DNA of 64,000 bases, from NCBI GenBank assembly GCA_020633335.1, contig JACKDU010000010.1, positions 186,001 to 250,000 on the forward strand. The letters run 5' to 3'. The stretch is from Myxococcales bacterium. Lineage in GTDB: Bacteria; Myxococcota_A; Polyangia; Nannocystales; Nannocystaceae. The notes beneath the pieces are model-generated. The model was given only the letters and a program-made list of their open reading frames with translations. It did no database searches and had not been told where the DNA came from. Below are positions 26,170-32,884 of this stretch, piece by piece. A program made the translations under genes and the position numbers. Each line of letters begins with the position of its first letter. Position 1 is the stretch's first letter.

Positions 26170-27420
26170 ATGCTGGAGAACCCGGGCAACCCGATCGATC
26201 GACGGATTGACGAGATCCGCCGCGAGTTTGAGCTCCTCGACCACTGGGTCTACCTGAACGCGGCCGATCAGACGCTCCCCGGCCGCTACTGGCTGAGCGC
26301 GGCCCGCCGCTTCTACGACTTCGTCGAGGCCGGGCGGATGGAGGACACCCCCTGCGCCGACGTCGCGACCCACCCCTTCCTGACGCCGGCCTGGTCGGAG
26401 TCGATCGCCCGCTCCGCCCGCTTCATCAACGCCGATCCCGATGAGGTGACCAACGCCTATCGGCCGACGATGACCGCCAACCTGATCTTCTACAACATGC
26501 TCGAGTGGGAGGAGGGCGACAACATCGTCTGCACCGACCTCTCCTACCCCGGCTACATGTATGTCCTTCAGGACATCCGCCGGCGCTACGAGGTCGAGCT
26601 CCGGGTCGTCCGCCACGTCGACGGGGCGATCCCGATCGAGCTCCTGGACGCGGCGATCGACGAGCGGACGAAGATCGTCGTCGTCGATCGGACGGCCGCG
26701 TTCTCCGGCTTCACCTTCGACATGGCCGAGGTCTGCCGGGTCGCCCACGCCCGCGGCGCGCTGGTCCTCGACGACGCCTTCCAGGCCCTCGGCGCCCTCA
26801 AGATCGACGTTCGGGCCGACGACGTCGACATGCTCATGGCCGGCGCCTACAAGTGGGCCTGCGGGCCCGAGGGCGCCGGGATCTTCTACATCAAGAAGGA
26901 GCTCTGCGAGCGGATCAACCCCCGCTTCCGCAACTACGTGTGGTGCGACTTCCCGGGGGCGATCCCCTTCATCGAGCCCGACCACGACAACGTCCGCTCG
27001 TGGGACCACCCGCCGGTCCAAACCGCCAACCGCTTCTCGCAGGACACGGTGATCGGCCCGGCGCTCTACGGGTGGATCGCGACGATGAAGTTCTACGAGT
27101 CGCTGGGCATCGCCAACGTCGAGGATCGCATCCGTCGCCTCGGGACCTACGCGATCGATCGCCTCCGCGAGGTCGGCTGCGAGGTCAAGACCCCCGACGA
27201 CCCCGCCCAGCGCCACGGGCTCATCGTCTACACCACCGGCGACATCGACCGCGACCGGGCCTTCTTCAACCGCTGCGCGGCCCCGGGGCGCTGCGAGCGG
27301 CCGATCCGCCTCTCGCTGCGGGCCCAGGCCGGCCTCGGCAACCTCCGGATCTCGACCCACTTCTTCAACACCAAGGAGGACATCGACGCGCTCATCGACC
27401 TCCACCGGCGGATGTCCTGA
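26170..27420 (+). CDS. Class V PLP aminotransferase (cysteine desulfurase/epimerase-like fold)
   Basis: The 416-residue product has the class V layout: VYLNAADQTLPG opening, PLP-pyridine aspartate in LVLDDAFQALG, and the Schiff-base lysine in AGAYKWACGPEGAGIFY. It lacks the reactive-cysteine loop typical of IscS/SufS, so a desulfurase role is not supported. Isopenicillin-N-epimerase-like or other aminotransferase or lyase activities are possible. It is followed 30 nt later by dtd, which has its own -10-like box, so cotranscription is not certain. Confidence 0.85.
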   Translation: MLENPGNPIDRRIDEIRREFELLDHWVYLNAADQTLPGRYWLSAARRFYDFVEAGRMEDTPCADVATHPFLTPAWSESIARSARFINADPDEVTNAYRPTMTANLIFYNMLEWEEGDNIVCTDLSYPGYMYVLQDIRRRYEVELRVVRHVDGAIPIELLDAAIDERTKIVVVDRTAAFSGFTFDMAEVCRVAHARGALVLDDAFQALGALKIDVRADDVDMLMAGAYKWACGPEGAGIFYIKKELCERINPRFRNYVWCDFPGAIPFIEPDHDNVRSWDHPPVQTANRFSQDTVIGPALYGWIATMKFYESLGIANVEDRIRRLGTYAIDRLREVGCEVKTPDDPAQRHGLIVYTTGDIDRDRAFFNRCAAPGRCERPIRLSLRAQAGLGNLRISTHFFNTKEDIDALIDLHRRMS

Positions 27421-27436
27421 GGCGCGCGACTTCGTC

Positions 27437-27442
27437 TACCCT
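27437..27442 (+). promoter_or_regulatory. -10-like TACCCT before dtd
   Basis: TACCCT ends 8 nt before the dtd ATG and 17 nt after the upstream stop, and no ribosome site is present. Confidence 0.4.
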
Positions 27443-27450
27443 TGGCGGCG

Positions 27451-27903
27451 ATGAAGATCGTCCTCCAACGGGTCACGCGGGCCGAGGTGCGGGTCGACGG
27501 CGAGGTCGTCGGCAAGATCGGCCGCGGCGTCCTCCTCCTCGTCGCCGTCGAGCGCGGCGACACCCAGGCCGACGTGCACATCTGCGCCCGCAAGATCGCC
27601 AGCCTGCGGATCTTCCCCGATCGCACGCCGATGGACCTCGCGCTCGCCGAGGTCGGCGGCGCCTGCCTGGTGGTCTCGCAGTTCACGATCGCCGGCTCGA
27701 TCCGCAAGGGGCGGCGGCCGAGCTTCGACAGGGCCGAGGACCCCGCGACCGCCGACGCGCTCTACCAGGCCCTCTGCGCCGAGCTGCGGGGCCAGGGGCT
27801 GCCGGTCGAGACCGGCAGGTTCGCGGCGATGATGGAGGTCGAGCTGGTCAACGACGGACCGGTGACACTCCTGGTGATGAGCCAGGGGGGTGTGCTGATC
27901 TGA
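27451..27903 (+). CDS. dtd: D-aminoacyl-tRNA deacylase
   Basis: The 150-residue protein is full length for DTD, which hydrolyses D-amino acids wrongly attached to tRNA. The signature motifs are the SQFT loop (LVVSQFTIAGSIRKGRRPSF) and the C-terminal NxGPVT motif (ELVNDGPVTLLV). It opens with MKIVLQRVTRAEV, as in the family. The ATG at 27451 is preferred over a GTG 9 nt upstream. Confidence 0.96.
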   Translation: MKIVLQRVTRAEVRVDGEVVGKIGRGVLLLVAVERGDTQADVHICARKIASLRIFPDRTPMDLALAEVGGACLVVSQFTIAGSIRKGRRPSFDRAEDPATADALYQALCAELRGQGLPVETGRFAAMMEVELVNDGPVTLLVMSQGGVLI

Positions 27904-27935
27904 GCGCGACGGCGTCGGTCCCTCGGCCGCGCTCA
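27901..27935. terminator. Hairpin spanning two convergent stop codons
   Basis: The perfect 8-bp arms TGAGCGCG (27901-27908) and CGCGCTCA (27928-27935) include the stop codon of dtd on one side and of the convergent lipoprotein on the other. It is probably a shared bidirectional terminator, although there is no T-run. Confidence 0.5.
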
Positions 27936-28631
27936 ATCGGGCCAGGACTCGTAGTAGAGGCCATCGCAGAAGACCGCGTCGAAGGTCCCCTGATAGCCGC
28001 TCCCCTGCGCCCTGATCTGGCCGAGGAGCCGCGGTGGGTCCGACGGATCGTAGGCCTGCCAGTTGCCGGCGAAGCTGCAGATCTCGACGATCGCGTCGTA
28101 GCTCTCGGTGCTCCCCGGGGCGTCGCCTGGATCGCGGTGGACCTTGGTCATGTACTCACCGAGCCACGCCTTCGGCTCGGCGAAGGCGAGCTCCCAGACG
28201 TTCAAGTGCGGCATGCTGTAGTCGACGCCGTCCTTGAAGAAGCGGAGCTGGGGCCCCGAGTAGCTCTCGCCCTCGCCCGGGAAGTAGGTCGTGTAGCCGA
28301 ACATGGCGAAGTCGAAGTCCTCCGCCCCGTCCGGCGAGGGCCCACGGATCTTCGAGTAGGGCCAGGCCGCCGGGCACCCCTCGGTCGGCCGCCAGGCCGT
28401 GGGTCCGTCGCCGCCGCCCTGGCTCTCGCCGCACGCGGTCGTGAGCTGGCCGAAGCCGTCGGCGGTCGTGCTCGTGTTCTCGCCGCTGCTCACGGAGCCG
28501 GCGGAGCCGCTGCCTGTCGATCCCGCGGTCGCGCCGGACTCCGTGGCCAGGGGGACCGTCCGCGCGGAGCACCCACCGACAAGGAGGAGGATGAGCGTCT
28601 TCGCCCAGGGATCACACCGTCGCCCGTGCAT
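27933..28631 (-). CDS. Lipoprotein of unknown function with Ser/Gly/Thr linker
   Basis: The start ATG at 28629-28631 gives 232 residues with lipobox LVGGCS. A Ser/Thr/Gly/Ala linker runs to about residue 60. A compact domain with four or more cysteines and many aromatics follows (GYTTYFPGEGESYSGPQLRF, then VFCDGLYYESWPD). I do not recognise the domain. It lies 64 nt downstream of dprE2 on the same strand and may be transcribed with it, but nothing else links the two. Confidence 0.72.
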   Translation of the reverse strand: MHGRRCDPWAKTLILLLVGGCSARTVPLATESGATAGSTGSGSAGSVSSGENTSTTADGFGQLTTACGESQGGGDGPTAWRPTEGCPAAWPYSKIRGPSPDGAEDFDFAMFGYTTYFPGEGESYSGPQLRFFKDGVDYSMPHLNVWELAFAEPKAWLGEYMTKVHRDPGDAPGSTESYDAIVEICSFAGNWQAYDPSDPPRLLGQIRAQGSGYQGTFDAVFCDGLYYESWPD

Positions 28632-28695
28632 CACACCAGGCTCGCAGACCACGAGCGACCGCGCCTCCGCACTGCTTGCGCGGGCACAGAGCGCG

Positions 28696-29436
28696 CTAGA
28701 AGCCGATCTTGCGCATCACGAAGCGCGGCAGCCAGCGGATCACCAGCATCACCCAGCGCCAGATCGCCGGCGCGTAGACCACCGGCGATCCGCGATCGAT
28801 CGCGCCGACGACTCGCCTGGCGACCGCGGTCGGCTCACCCGCGAAGGGCGGCGGCCTCAGGCCCGCGGTCATCCCCGTCTTGACGAAGCCGGGCTTGACC
28901 GTGACCACCCGCAGGCCCTGCGCGTGGAACTTGTGATCGAGCGCCTCGAGGTAGTAGCTGAGGCCCGCCTTGGCCGCGCCGTAGAGGATCACCGGCTTGC
29001 GACCGCGATCGCCGGCGACCGACGAAAACACACAGAGAGTGCCGCCGCCGCGCGCGAGCAAGATCTTCCGCGCGTGCTCGCAGAAGACCACGGTGTTGGT
29101 GAAGTCGAGGCGGAGGAGCGCCTCGGCCCGGCCGACGTCGGCCTCCATCGCCTCCTGAGTCGCGAAGATCGCGGCCGTGACGACGACGCACTCGACGTCG
29201 CCGAGGTCGGCCTGGGCGGCCGCCAGCGCCGGCGCGAAGGTCGAGGGATCGCCGAGATCGCAGAGCGCGTGGCCGACCGGCGCGTGGCTCGGCGAGCGGG
29301 CCTGGAGATCGGCGGCGGTGCGCTCGAGCTCGTGGGGCTCGATGCCGAGGACGAAGACCTGATCGCCGCGCTCGACGAGCTCGCGCGCGACCGCCCGCCC
29401 CATCCCGTGGCTGGCTCCGAGGATTGCGACTCTCAT
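28696..29436 (-). CDS. dprE2: SDR reductase resembling DprE2 (decaprenylphosphoryl-2-keto-ribose reductase)
   Basis: The 246-residue short-chain dehydrogenase has the NAD(P) loop GASHGMGRA, the catalytic serine in FSSVAGDRGR and the YxxxK pair in LYGAAKAG. The FSSVAGDRGR segment and the C-terminal hydrophobic segment with basic end (IRWLPRFVMRKIGF) are like DprE2. DprE2 reduces the 2-keto intermediate made by DprE1 to decaprenyl-phospho-arabinose. It lies directly downstream of the dprE1-like gene, and AAGGAAG lies 7 nt before its ATG. The symbol is assigned on pairing and motif likeness. Confidence 0.82.
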   Translation of the reverse strand: MRVAILGASHGMGRAVARELVERGDQVFVLGIEPHELERTAADLQARSPSHAPVGHALCDLGDPSTFAPALAAAQADLGDVECVVVTAAIFATQEAMEADVGRAEALLRLDFTNTVVFCEHARKILLARGGGTLCVFSSVAGDRGRKPVILYGAAKAGLSYYLEALDHKFHAQGLRVVTVKPGFVKTGMTAGLRPPPFAGEPTAVARRVVGAIDRGSPVVYAPAIWRWVMLVIRWLPRFVMRKIGF

Positions 29437-29449
29437 GCTTGTCTTCCTT

Positions 29450-29470
29450 GATCAGCGATCAGCGATCAGC
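29450..29470. repeat. Three tandem GATCAGC heptamers between dprE1 and dprE2
   Basis: Three exact copies of GATCAGC fill most of the 37-bp gap, just upstream of the dprE2 ribosome site. The pattern resembles a slippage-prone short tandem repeat. Confidence 0.85.
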
Positions 29471-29473
29471 GGC

Positions 29474-30814
29474 TCACTCGGGATCGCCGAAGAGGCGCAC
29501 CGATTGGTGTGAGCGGATCTTCCGCTCCGGATCCCAACGGTCGCGGATCGCCGCAAACTCGGCGAGGCGCGGCTCCATCCGCCGAAAGTCCGCGGCCCGG
29601 GTGAAGGTGTCCTTGGCGAGGTAGATCCGGCCGCCGTCGGCGATCACCTGCTCGTTGAGCGCGTCGACCAGCGCCTGGGTGCGCGGCGTGACGGCGATGT
29701 CGAGGGCGATCGAGATCCCCGGCATCGGGAACGACAAGAGCCCCTTCGCTTCGGGGCCGCAGTCCTTGATCACGCAGAGGAAGGAGGCGCCGCCGCGGCC
29801 GGTGAGGAGCTCGAGGAAGCGCCGGACCCCCTCGGCGCCGGCCGCCTCCGGGATCACGCACTGGTACTGGGTGAAGCCGCGGCGCCCGTAGATCCGGTTC
29901 CAGTGGAGGACCATGTCGAGCGGGTAGAAGAAGCCGTCCGGGTGGCGGAGCCCGCGACGCTCGCGCGGCTGGTGCTTCCAGTACCAGAGGAAATTGAAGG
30001 CCCGAGCGGTGACGTCGTTGAGCACCCAGCCGGGAAAATTGAAGGGCACGGTGAGCCGCGGCGTCCGCGGGAGCGGCCGGCCGGCGCTCTCCTCCGCCGT
30101 CGCCCAGCGGCCGCCGTCGAGGAGCCCGCGCCCCATCTTGCGGCCGCGCGAGAGGCAGTCGATCCAGCCGACGACGTAGGGGTAGCGCGCGCTGAAGTCC
30201 TTGAGCGACGCGAGGAAGTCGTCGATGTTGGCGATCCGCCGGCTCTCGCCCCAGATCCACGGGCTCGGGATCTTCTTGAGCTCGACCTCGACCTCGAGGA
30301 TGTGGCCGGTGAGGCCCATCCCGCCGCAGGTCGCGTAGAAGAGCTCGGGCTCGAGGTCGGGGCCGCACTCGACGATCCGGCCGTCGGCGACCCGGAGGCG
30401 GAGGCGGCGGACGTGATCGGAGCCGAAGCAGCCGCCGACGTGGTGGTTCTTGCCGTGGACGTCGGCGGCGACCATCCCCCCGAGGGTCACGAACTGGGTC
30501 CCCGGGGTCACGGGTGTGAAGAAGCCGCGGCGGAGGAAGAGGCGGTTGAGCTCGAAGAGCGAGAGGCCGGCCTCGGCGCGGATCCGCCCGGTCTCGGGAT
30601 CGAAGGCGAGGATCCGATCGGCGAGGCGGGTGCCGAGGACCTCGCGCTCGCTCGGCGGCGGCAGGGCGGAGTCGCCGTAGGCCCGCCCGAGGCCGCGCGA
30701 GAGGACCGCGCCGACGCTCGCGCGCTCGAGGTCCTCGCTGAGGCGCTCGTGTCCCGGGACCGGGACGTTCCCCCAGCCCGCCAGGGTCTCAGGTTGCGGG
30801 TCGCGCATCGCCAT
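29474..30814 (-). CDS. dprE1: FAD-dependent oxidase resembling DprE1 (decaprenylphosphoryl-ribose 2-oxidase)
   Basis: The 446-residue protein has the VAO-type FAD-binding fold. GLGRAYGDSALPP lies near 41-53 and DVHGKNHHVGGCFG near 118-131 (the His-Gly-Lys stretch of DprE1). A C-terminal substrate domain contains TQYQCVIPE, LLSFPMPGISIALD and the active-site lysine Lys401 in RIYLAKDTF. By eye, Ala370 takes the place of the Mycobacterium cysteine (Cys387) that benzothiazinones attack. DprE1 oxidises polyprenyl-phospho-ribose at C2. The ATG at 30812-30814 is preferred; the upstream frame to 31255 has no coding character. dprE2 follows after 37 nt. Confidence 0.87.
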   Translation of the reverse strand: MAMRDPQPETLAGWGNVPVPGHERLSEDLERASVGAVLSRGLGRAYGDSALPPPSEREVLGTRLADRILAFDPETGRIRAEAGLSLFELNRLFLRRGFFTPVTPGTQFVTLGGMVAADVHGKNHHVGGCFGSDHVRRLRLRVADGRIVECGPDLEPELFYATCGGMGLTGHILEVEVELKKIPSPWIWGESRRIANIDDFLASLKDFSARYPYVVGWIDCLSRGRKMGRGLLDGGRWATAEESAGRPLPRTPRLTVPFNFPGWVLNDVTARAFNFLWYWKHQPRERRGLRHPDGFFYPLDMVLHWNRIYGRRGFTQYQCVIPEAAGAEGVRRFLELLTGRGGASFLCVIKDCGPEAKGLLSFPMPGISIALDIAVTPRTQALVDALNEQVIADGGRIYLAKDTFTRAADFRRMEPRLAEFAAIRDRWDPERKIRSHQSVRLFGDPE

Positions 30815-30832
30815 CCAACGTCCGGCCGCGGG

Positions 30833-30838
30833 AGCATA
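30833..30838 (-). promoter_or_regulatory. -10-like TATGCT before dprE1
   Basis: Minus-strand TATGCT ends 18 nt before the ATG, implying a leader of about 12 nt. Confidence 0.4.
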
Positions 30839-30962
30839 GTCCCTCGGCCCGCGGCGCCCAAGCTTTGCCCATCGCGGGCGCTCACGGGCGCCGGGAGCCG
30901 CCGCGGGGGTCCGCGCCCGGGCGCTGGCGGGCGCGCGCGGGAGACGCGCGGCGATTGCCGTG

Positions 30963-30968
30963 TATGCT
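30963..30968 (+). promoter_or_regulatory. -10-like TATGCT before the FMN reductase
   Basis: TATGCT ends 9 nt before the ATG at 30978 and has the same sequence as the box of the divergent dprE1. Confidence 0.45.
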
Positions 30969-30977
30969 GCCGGCCCG

Positions 30978-31580
30978 ATGAACTCGCCCGCGAAGATCCT
31001 GGTCGTCAGCGGCTCAGCCCGCGACGAGAGCAACGTCCACGCCGTGGTCTCCCTGGCCGCGCGGACAGCCCGGGGGGCCGGCGCCGAGGTCCGAGAGCTC
31101 CTCCTCCACCGCCTCCGCCTGCCGGTGATGGACCACGGCGACGCCGAGCAGGCCGCGCTCGCCGGCGTCCGCGAGGTCCGCGAGAGCGCCGCCTGGGCCG
31201 AGGGCTTCGTCCTCGTGACGCCCGAGTACCACGGGAGCATGAGCGGCTGCCTCAAGAACTGGTTCGACTTCCTCTACCCCGAGCTCGCCGGCAAGCTCGC
31301 CGGCGTCGTCGCCGTCACCGGAGGTGGCTCTGGGGACATGTCGATCACTGCGGTCAAGACCTCCTTCGCCTGGTGCCACGGCTTCACCCTCCCCTTCCAC
31401 GCGGCAGCCCGCGGCCCCGACTTCGAGGAGGGGCTCCTCCAGAACCAGCGGGTGATCGAGCGGATCGAGCGGATCGCCCACGACGTCGTCCGCTACGCCC
31501 CGCTCCTGCGCGGGACCTTTGAGGAGGCGCGGGCGCTCGGTCGCGGGGTCGAGGCTGGCTTCGCGGGCACCCACGCCTGA
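30978..31580 (+). CDS. NADPH-dependent FMN reductase-family flavoprotein
   Basis: The 200-residue protein has the flavodoxin-like fold of the FMN_red family. The phosphate-binding loop is VVSGSARDESN, and the flavin loop is TPEYHGSMSGCLKNWFDFL, which is diagnostic. GGGSGDMSITAVKT sits at the third flavin-binding position. It probably reduces quinones, azo or nitro compounds, or supplies reduced flavin. It is divergent from dprE1, which is itself an FAD enzyme. The ATG at 30978 is better than the in-frame GTG at 30960, which precedes the -10-like box. Confidence 0.9.
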   Translation: MNSPAKILVVSGSARDESNVHAVVSLAARTARGAGAEVRELLLHRLRLPVMDHGDAEQAALAGVREVRESAAWAEGFVLVTPEYHGSMSGCLKNWFDFLYPELAGKLAGVVAVTGGGSGDMSITAVKTSFAWCHGFTLPFHAAARGPDFEEGLLQNQRVIERIERIAHDVVRYAPLLRGTFEEARALGRGVEAGFAGTHA

Positions 31581-31586
31581 GCGACG

Positions 31587-31919
31587 CTAGCCGACCTCGG
31601 GCGGGAGCGGTCGCTCGCGCCGACCCAGCGAGATCGCGGCGACGTAGACCGCGACGTCAGCGACCACGTAGACGATCAGCGCGACGGCGATCGCCAGCGC
31701 CCGGCCGCGGCCACGGCGACGGAGCGCGCGGTAGATCAGGACCGCGACCGCGATCATCCCGGCGAGGACGACGAGCCCCGCCGGGCCGAGCCAGAGCGCG
31801 TCGAGGATCACCGTCGGCGGCGGCGCCACGTCGGCGCGGGCGACCTGCGGCGCGGTGAGGACGGCGAGGCCGGCGAGGCCGGCGAGCGGGGCGAGCGAGC
31901 GACGGTCGACGGGGCGCAC
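31587..31919 (-). CDS. Small exported membrane protein, unknown
   Basis: The 110-residue product has a signal peptide (Leu/Ala-rich, cleavage likely after ARA near residue 29), then a transmembrane segment near 45-63, a basic RRRGRGR loop and a second transmembrane segment near 73-95. Both helices would place short ends on the same side. The start is a GTG. No family recognised. It is convergent with the flavoprotein gene, 6 nt away. Confidence 0.6.
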   Translation of the reverse strand: MRPVDRRSLAPLAGLAGLAVLTAPQVARADVAPPPTVILDALWLGPAGLVVLAGMIAVAVLIYRALRRRGRGRALAIAVALIVYVVADVAVYVAAISLGRRERPLPPEVG

Positions 31920-32104
31920 CCATCGACGATGGCAGGGCGCGAGGCGGCGCTCAAGCGGGCCGACCTCGCCGGGGGCCGCTGAACGTCGACACGCGGCGTC
32001 GGGCTCGCGGCCTCGCGCGGCGTCGGGCCTGCGGGGGCCATCGCGGCGCGCGCGGGGTCGCGCGCCCCTGGTCGCGAGGGCCGCCCCCGTGCTACTCGCG
32101 GGCG

Positions 32105-32740
32105 GTGACCGCCCTCGCGCTCCACGGCCTCGGCAAGCGCTACCGCCAGAAGCCTGTCCTTGAGGACATCTCGATCGAGATCCAAAGCGGCGAGGCGGTC
32201 GCGCTGATCGGCCCCAACGGCGCCGGCAAGTCGACCCTCCTCGGCTGCGTCGCCGGGACCGTGATCGCCGACGCCGGCCGGGTGACGATCGGCGGCCACG
32301 ACCTCGCCAGCGCCCCCCTCGCCGCCCGGGCCGCGCTCCGCTACCTCCCGCAGGAGATCGAGCTCCCGGCGGGCGTCAGCGGCCGCGAGGTCCTCGAGCT
32401 CCACGCGGCGATCTTCGCCGCCCCCCTCGCCCCGGAGGCGATCGAGCTCGCCGCCCTCGGCGAGGCCCTCGACCACCAGGCGACGACCTACAGCGTCGGC
32501 ATGCGGCGGCGACTCCTCCTTGCCGCCCTGAGCCTCGGCGCGGCCGCGCTCTGGGCGGTCGACGAGCCCTTCGCCGGCCTCGATCGCCCGAGCCAGCGCG
32601 GCGCGCTCGCGCTCCTCCGGCGCCGCCTCGCCGCCGGCGCCGGGCTCCTGATCGCCGCCCACGATCCCGAGGATCCGCTCCTCCGCGAGCTCGGGGCGCG
32701 GCCGCTCCTCCTCGAGGCCGGGCGCCTGCGGCCCGCGTAG
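32105..32740 (+). CDS. ABC transporter ATP-binding protein (orphan, atypical signature)
   Basis: The 211-residue protein has Walker A GPNGAGKST, a Q-loop in LPQEIE, Walker B LWAVDEPFAGLD and H-loop AAHDPED, so it should bind and hydrolyse ATP. The usual LSGGQ signature reads YSVGMRRR, which is seen in ABC-2-type exporters that end in G-M-R/K-R. No permease gene lies next to it. The GTG at 32105 is the only good start. It is short but complete for a CcmA-like subunit. Confidence 0.87.
   Translation: MTALALHGLGKRYRQKPVLEDISIEIQSGEAVALIGPNGAGKSTLLGCVAGTVIADAGRVTIGGHDLASAPLAARAALRYLPQEIELPAGVSGREVLELHAAIFAAPLAPEAIELAALGEALDHQATTYSVGMRRRLLLAALSLGAAALWAVDEPFAGLDRPSQRGALALLRRRLAAGAGLLIAAHDPEDPLLRELGARPLLLEAGRLRPA
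32154..32169. repeat. Dispersed 16-bp palindrome, copy 4
   Basis: CTGTCCTTGAGGACAT lies near the start of the ABC ATPase gene, with the rare codons cct and ctt. Only the last base departs from a CTGTCC/GGACAG arm pair. Confidence 0.45.
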
Positions 32741-32760
32741 CCCGCGGACCCCGCCGACGC

Positions 32761-32802
32761 TCATGTCGTTACGAGCATGTCTCATCGGACATGTTCAAAG
32801 CA
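32761..32802. repeat. 14-bp-period tandem repeat, array A
   Basis: Three units with an exact 14-bp period start TCATGT (32761), GCATGT (32775) and ACATGT (32789); a weaker fourth begins CCATAG (32803). The array lies between the convergent ABC ATPase gene and the 32885-34147 gene. Compare arrays at 46809 and 49335. Confidence 0.6.
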
Positions 32803-32829
32803 CCATAGATCGCGCTCTTCGGCGACGCA

Positions 32830-32865
32830 GAAGAGCCGCCCGCCTCGGAGGGCGCGCGGCTCTTC
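32830..32865. terminator. Strong hairpin between convergent genes
   Basis: The perfect 10-bp arms GAAGAGCCGC (32830-32839) and GCGGCTCTTC (32856-32865) flank a 16-nt loop. A GCTCTTC at 32814 can pair alternatively with the first arm. It lies 19 bp beyond the stop of the minus-strand gene and probably ends its transcript. Confidence 0.55.
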
Positions 32866-32884
32866 GCGCGACCGAGCGGGCCGC

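Noticed and set aside
11855..27420. A beta-lactam gene cluster, suggested by a lysine-aminotransferase-like protein, a C45 acyltransferase and an epimerase-like class V enzyme
   Set aside because: No tripeptide synthetase, isopenicillin N synthase or expandase is present; the class V gene is 9 kb away and unlinked. The names reflect family history only.
30815..31255. N-terminal extension of the dprE1 frame
   Set aside because: It is antisense to the FMN reductase and has no FAD-fold character.
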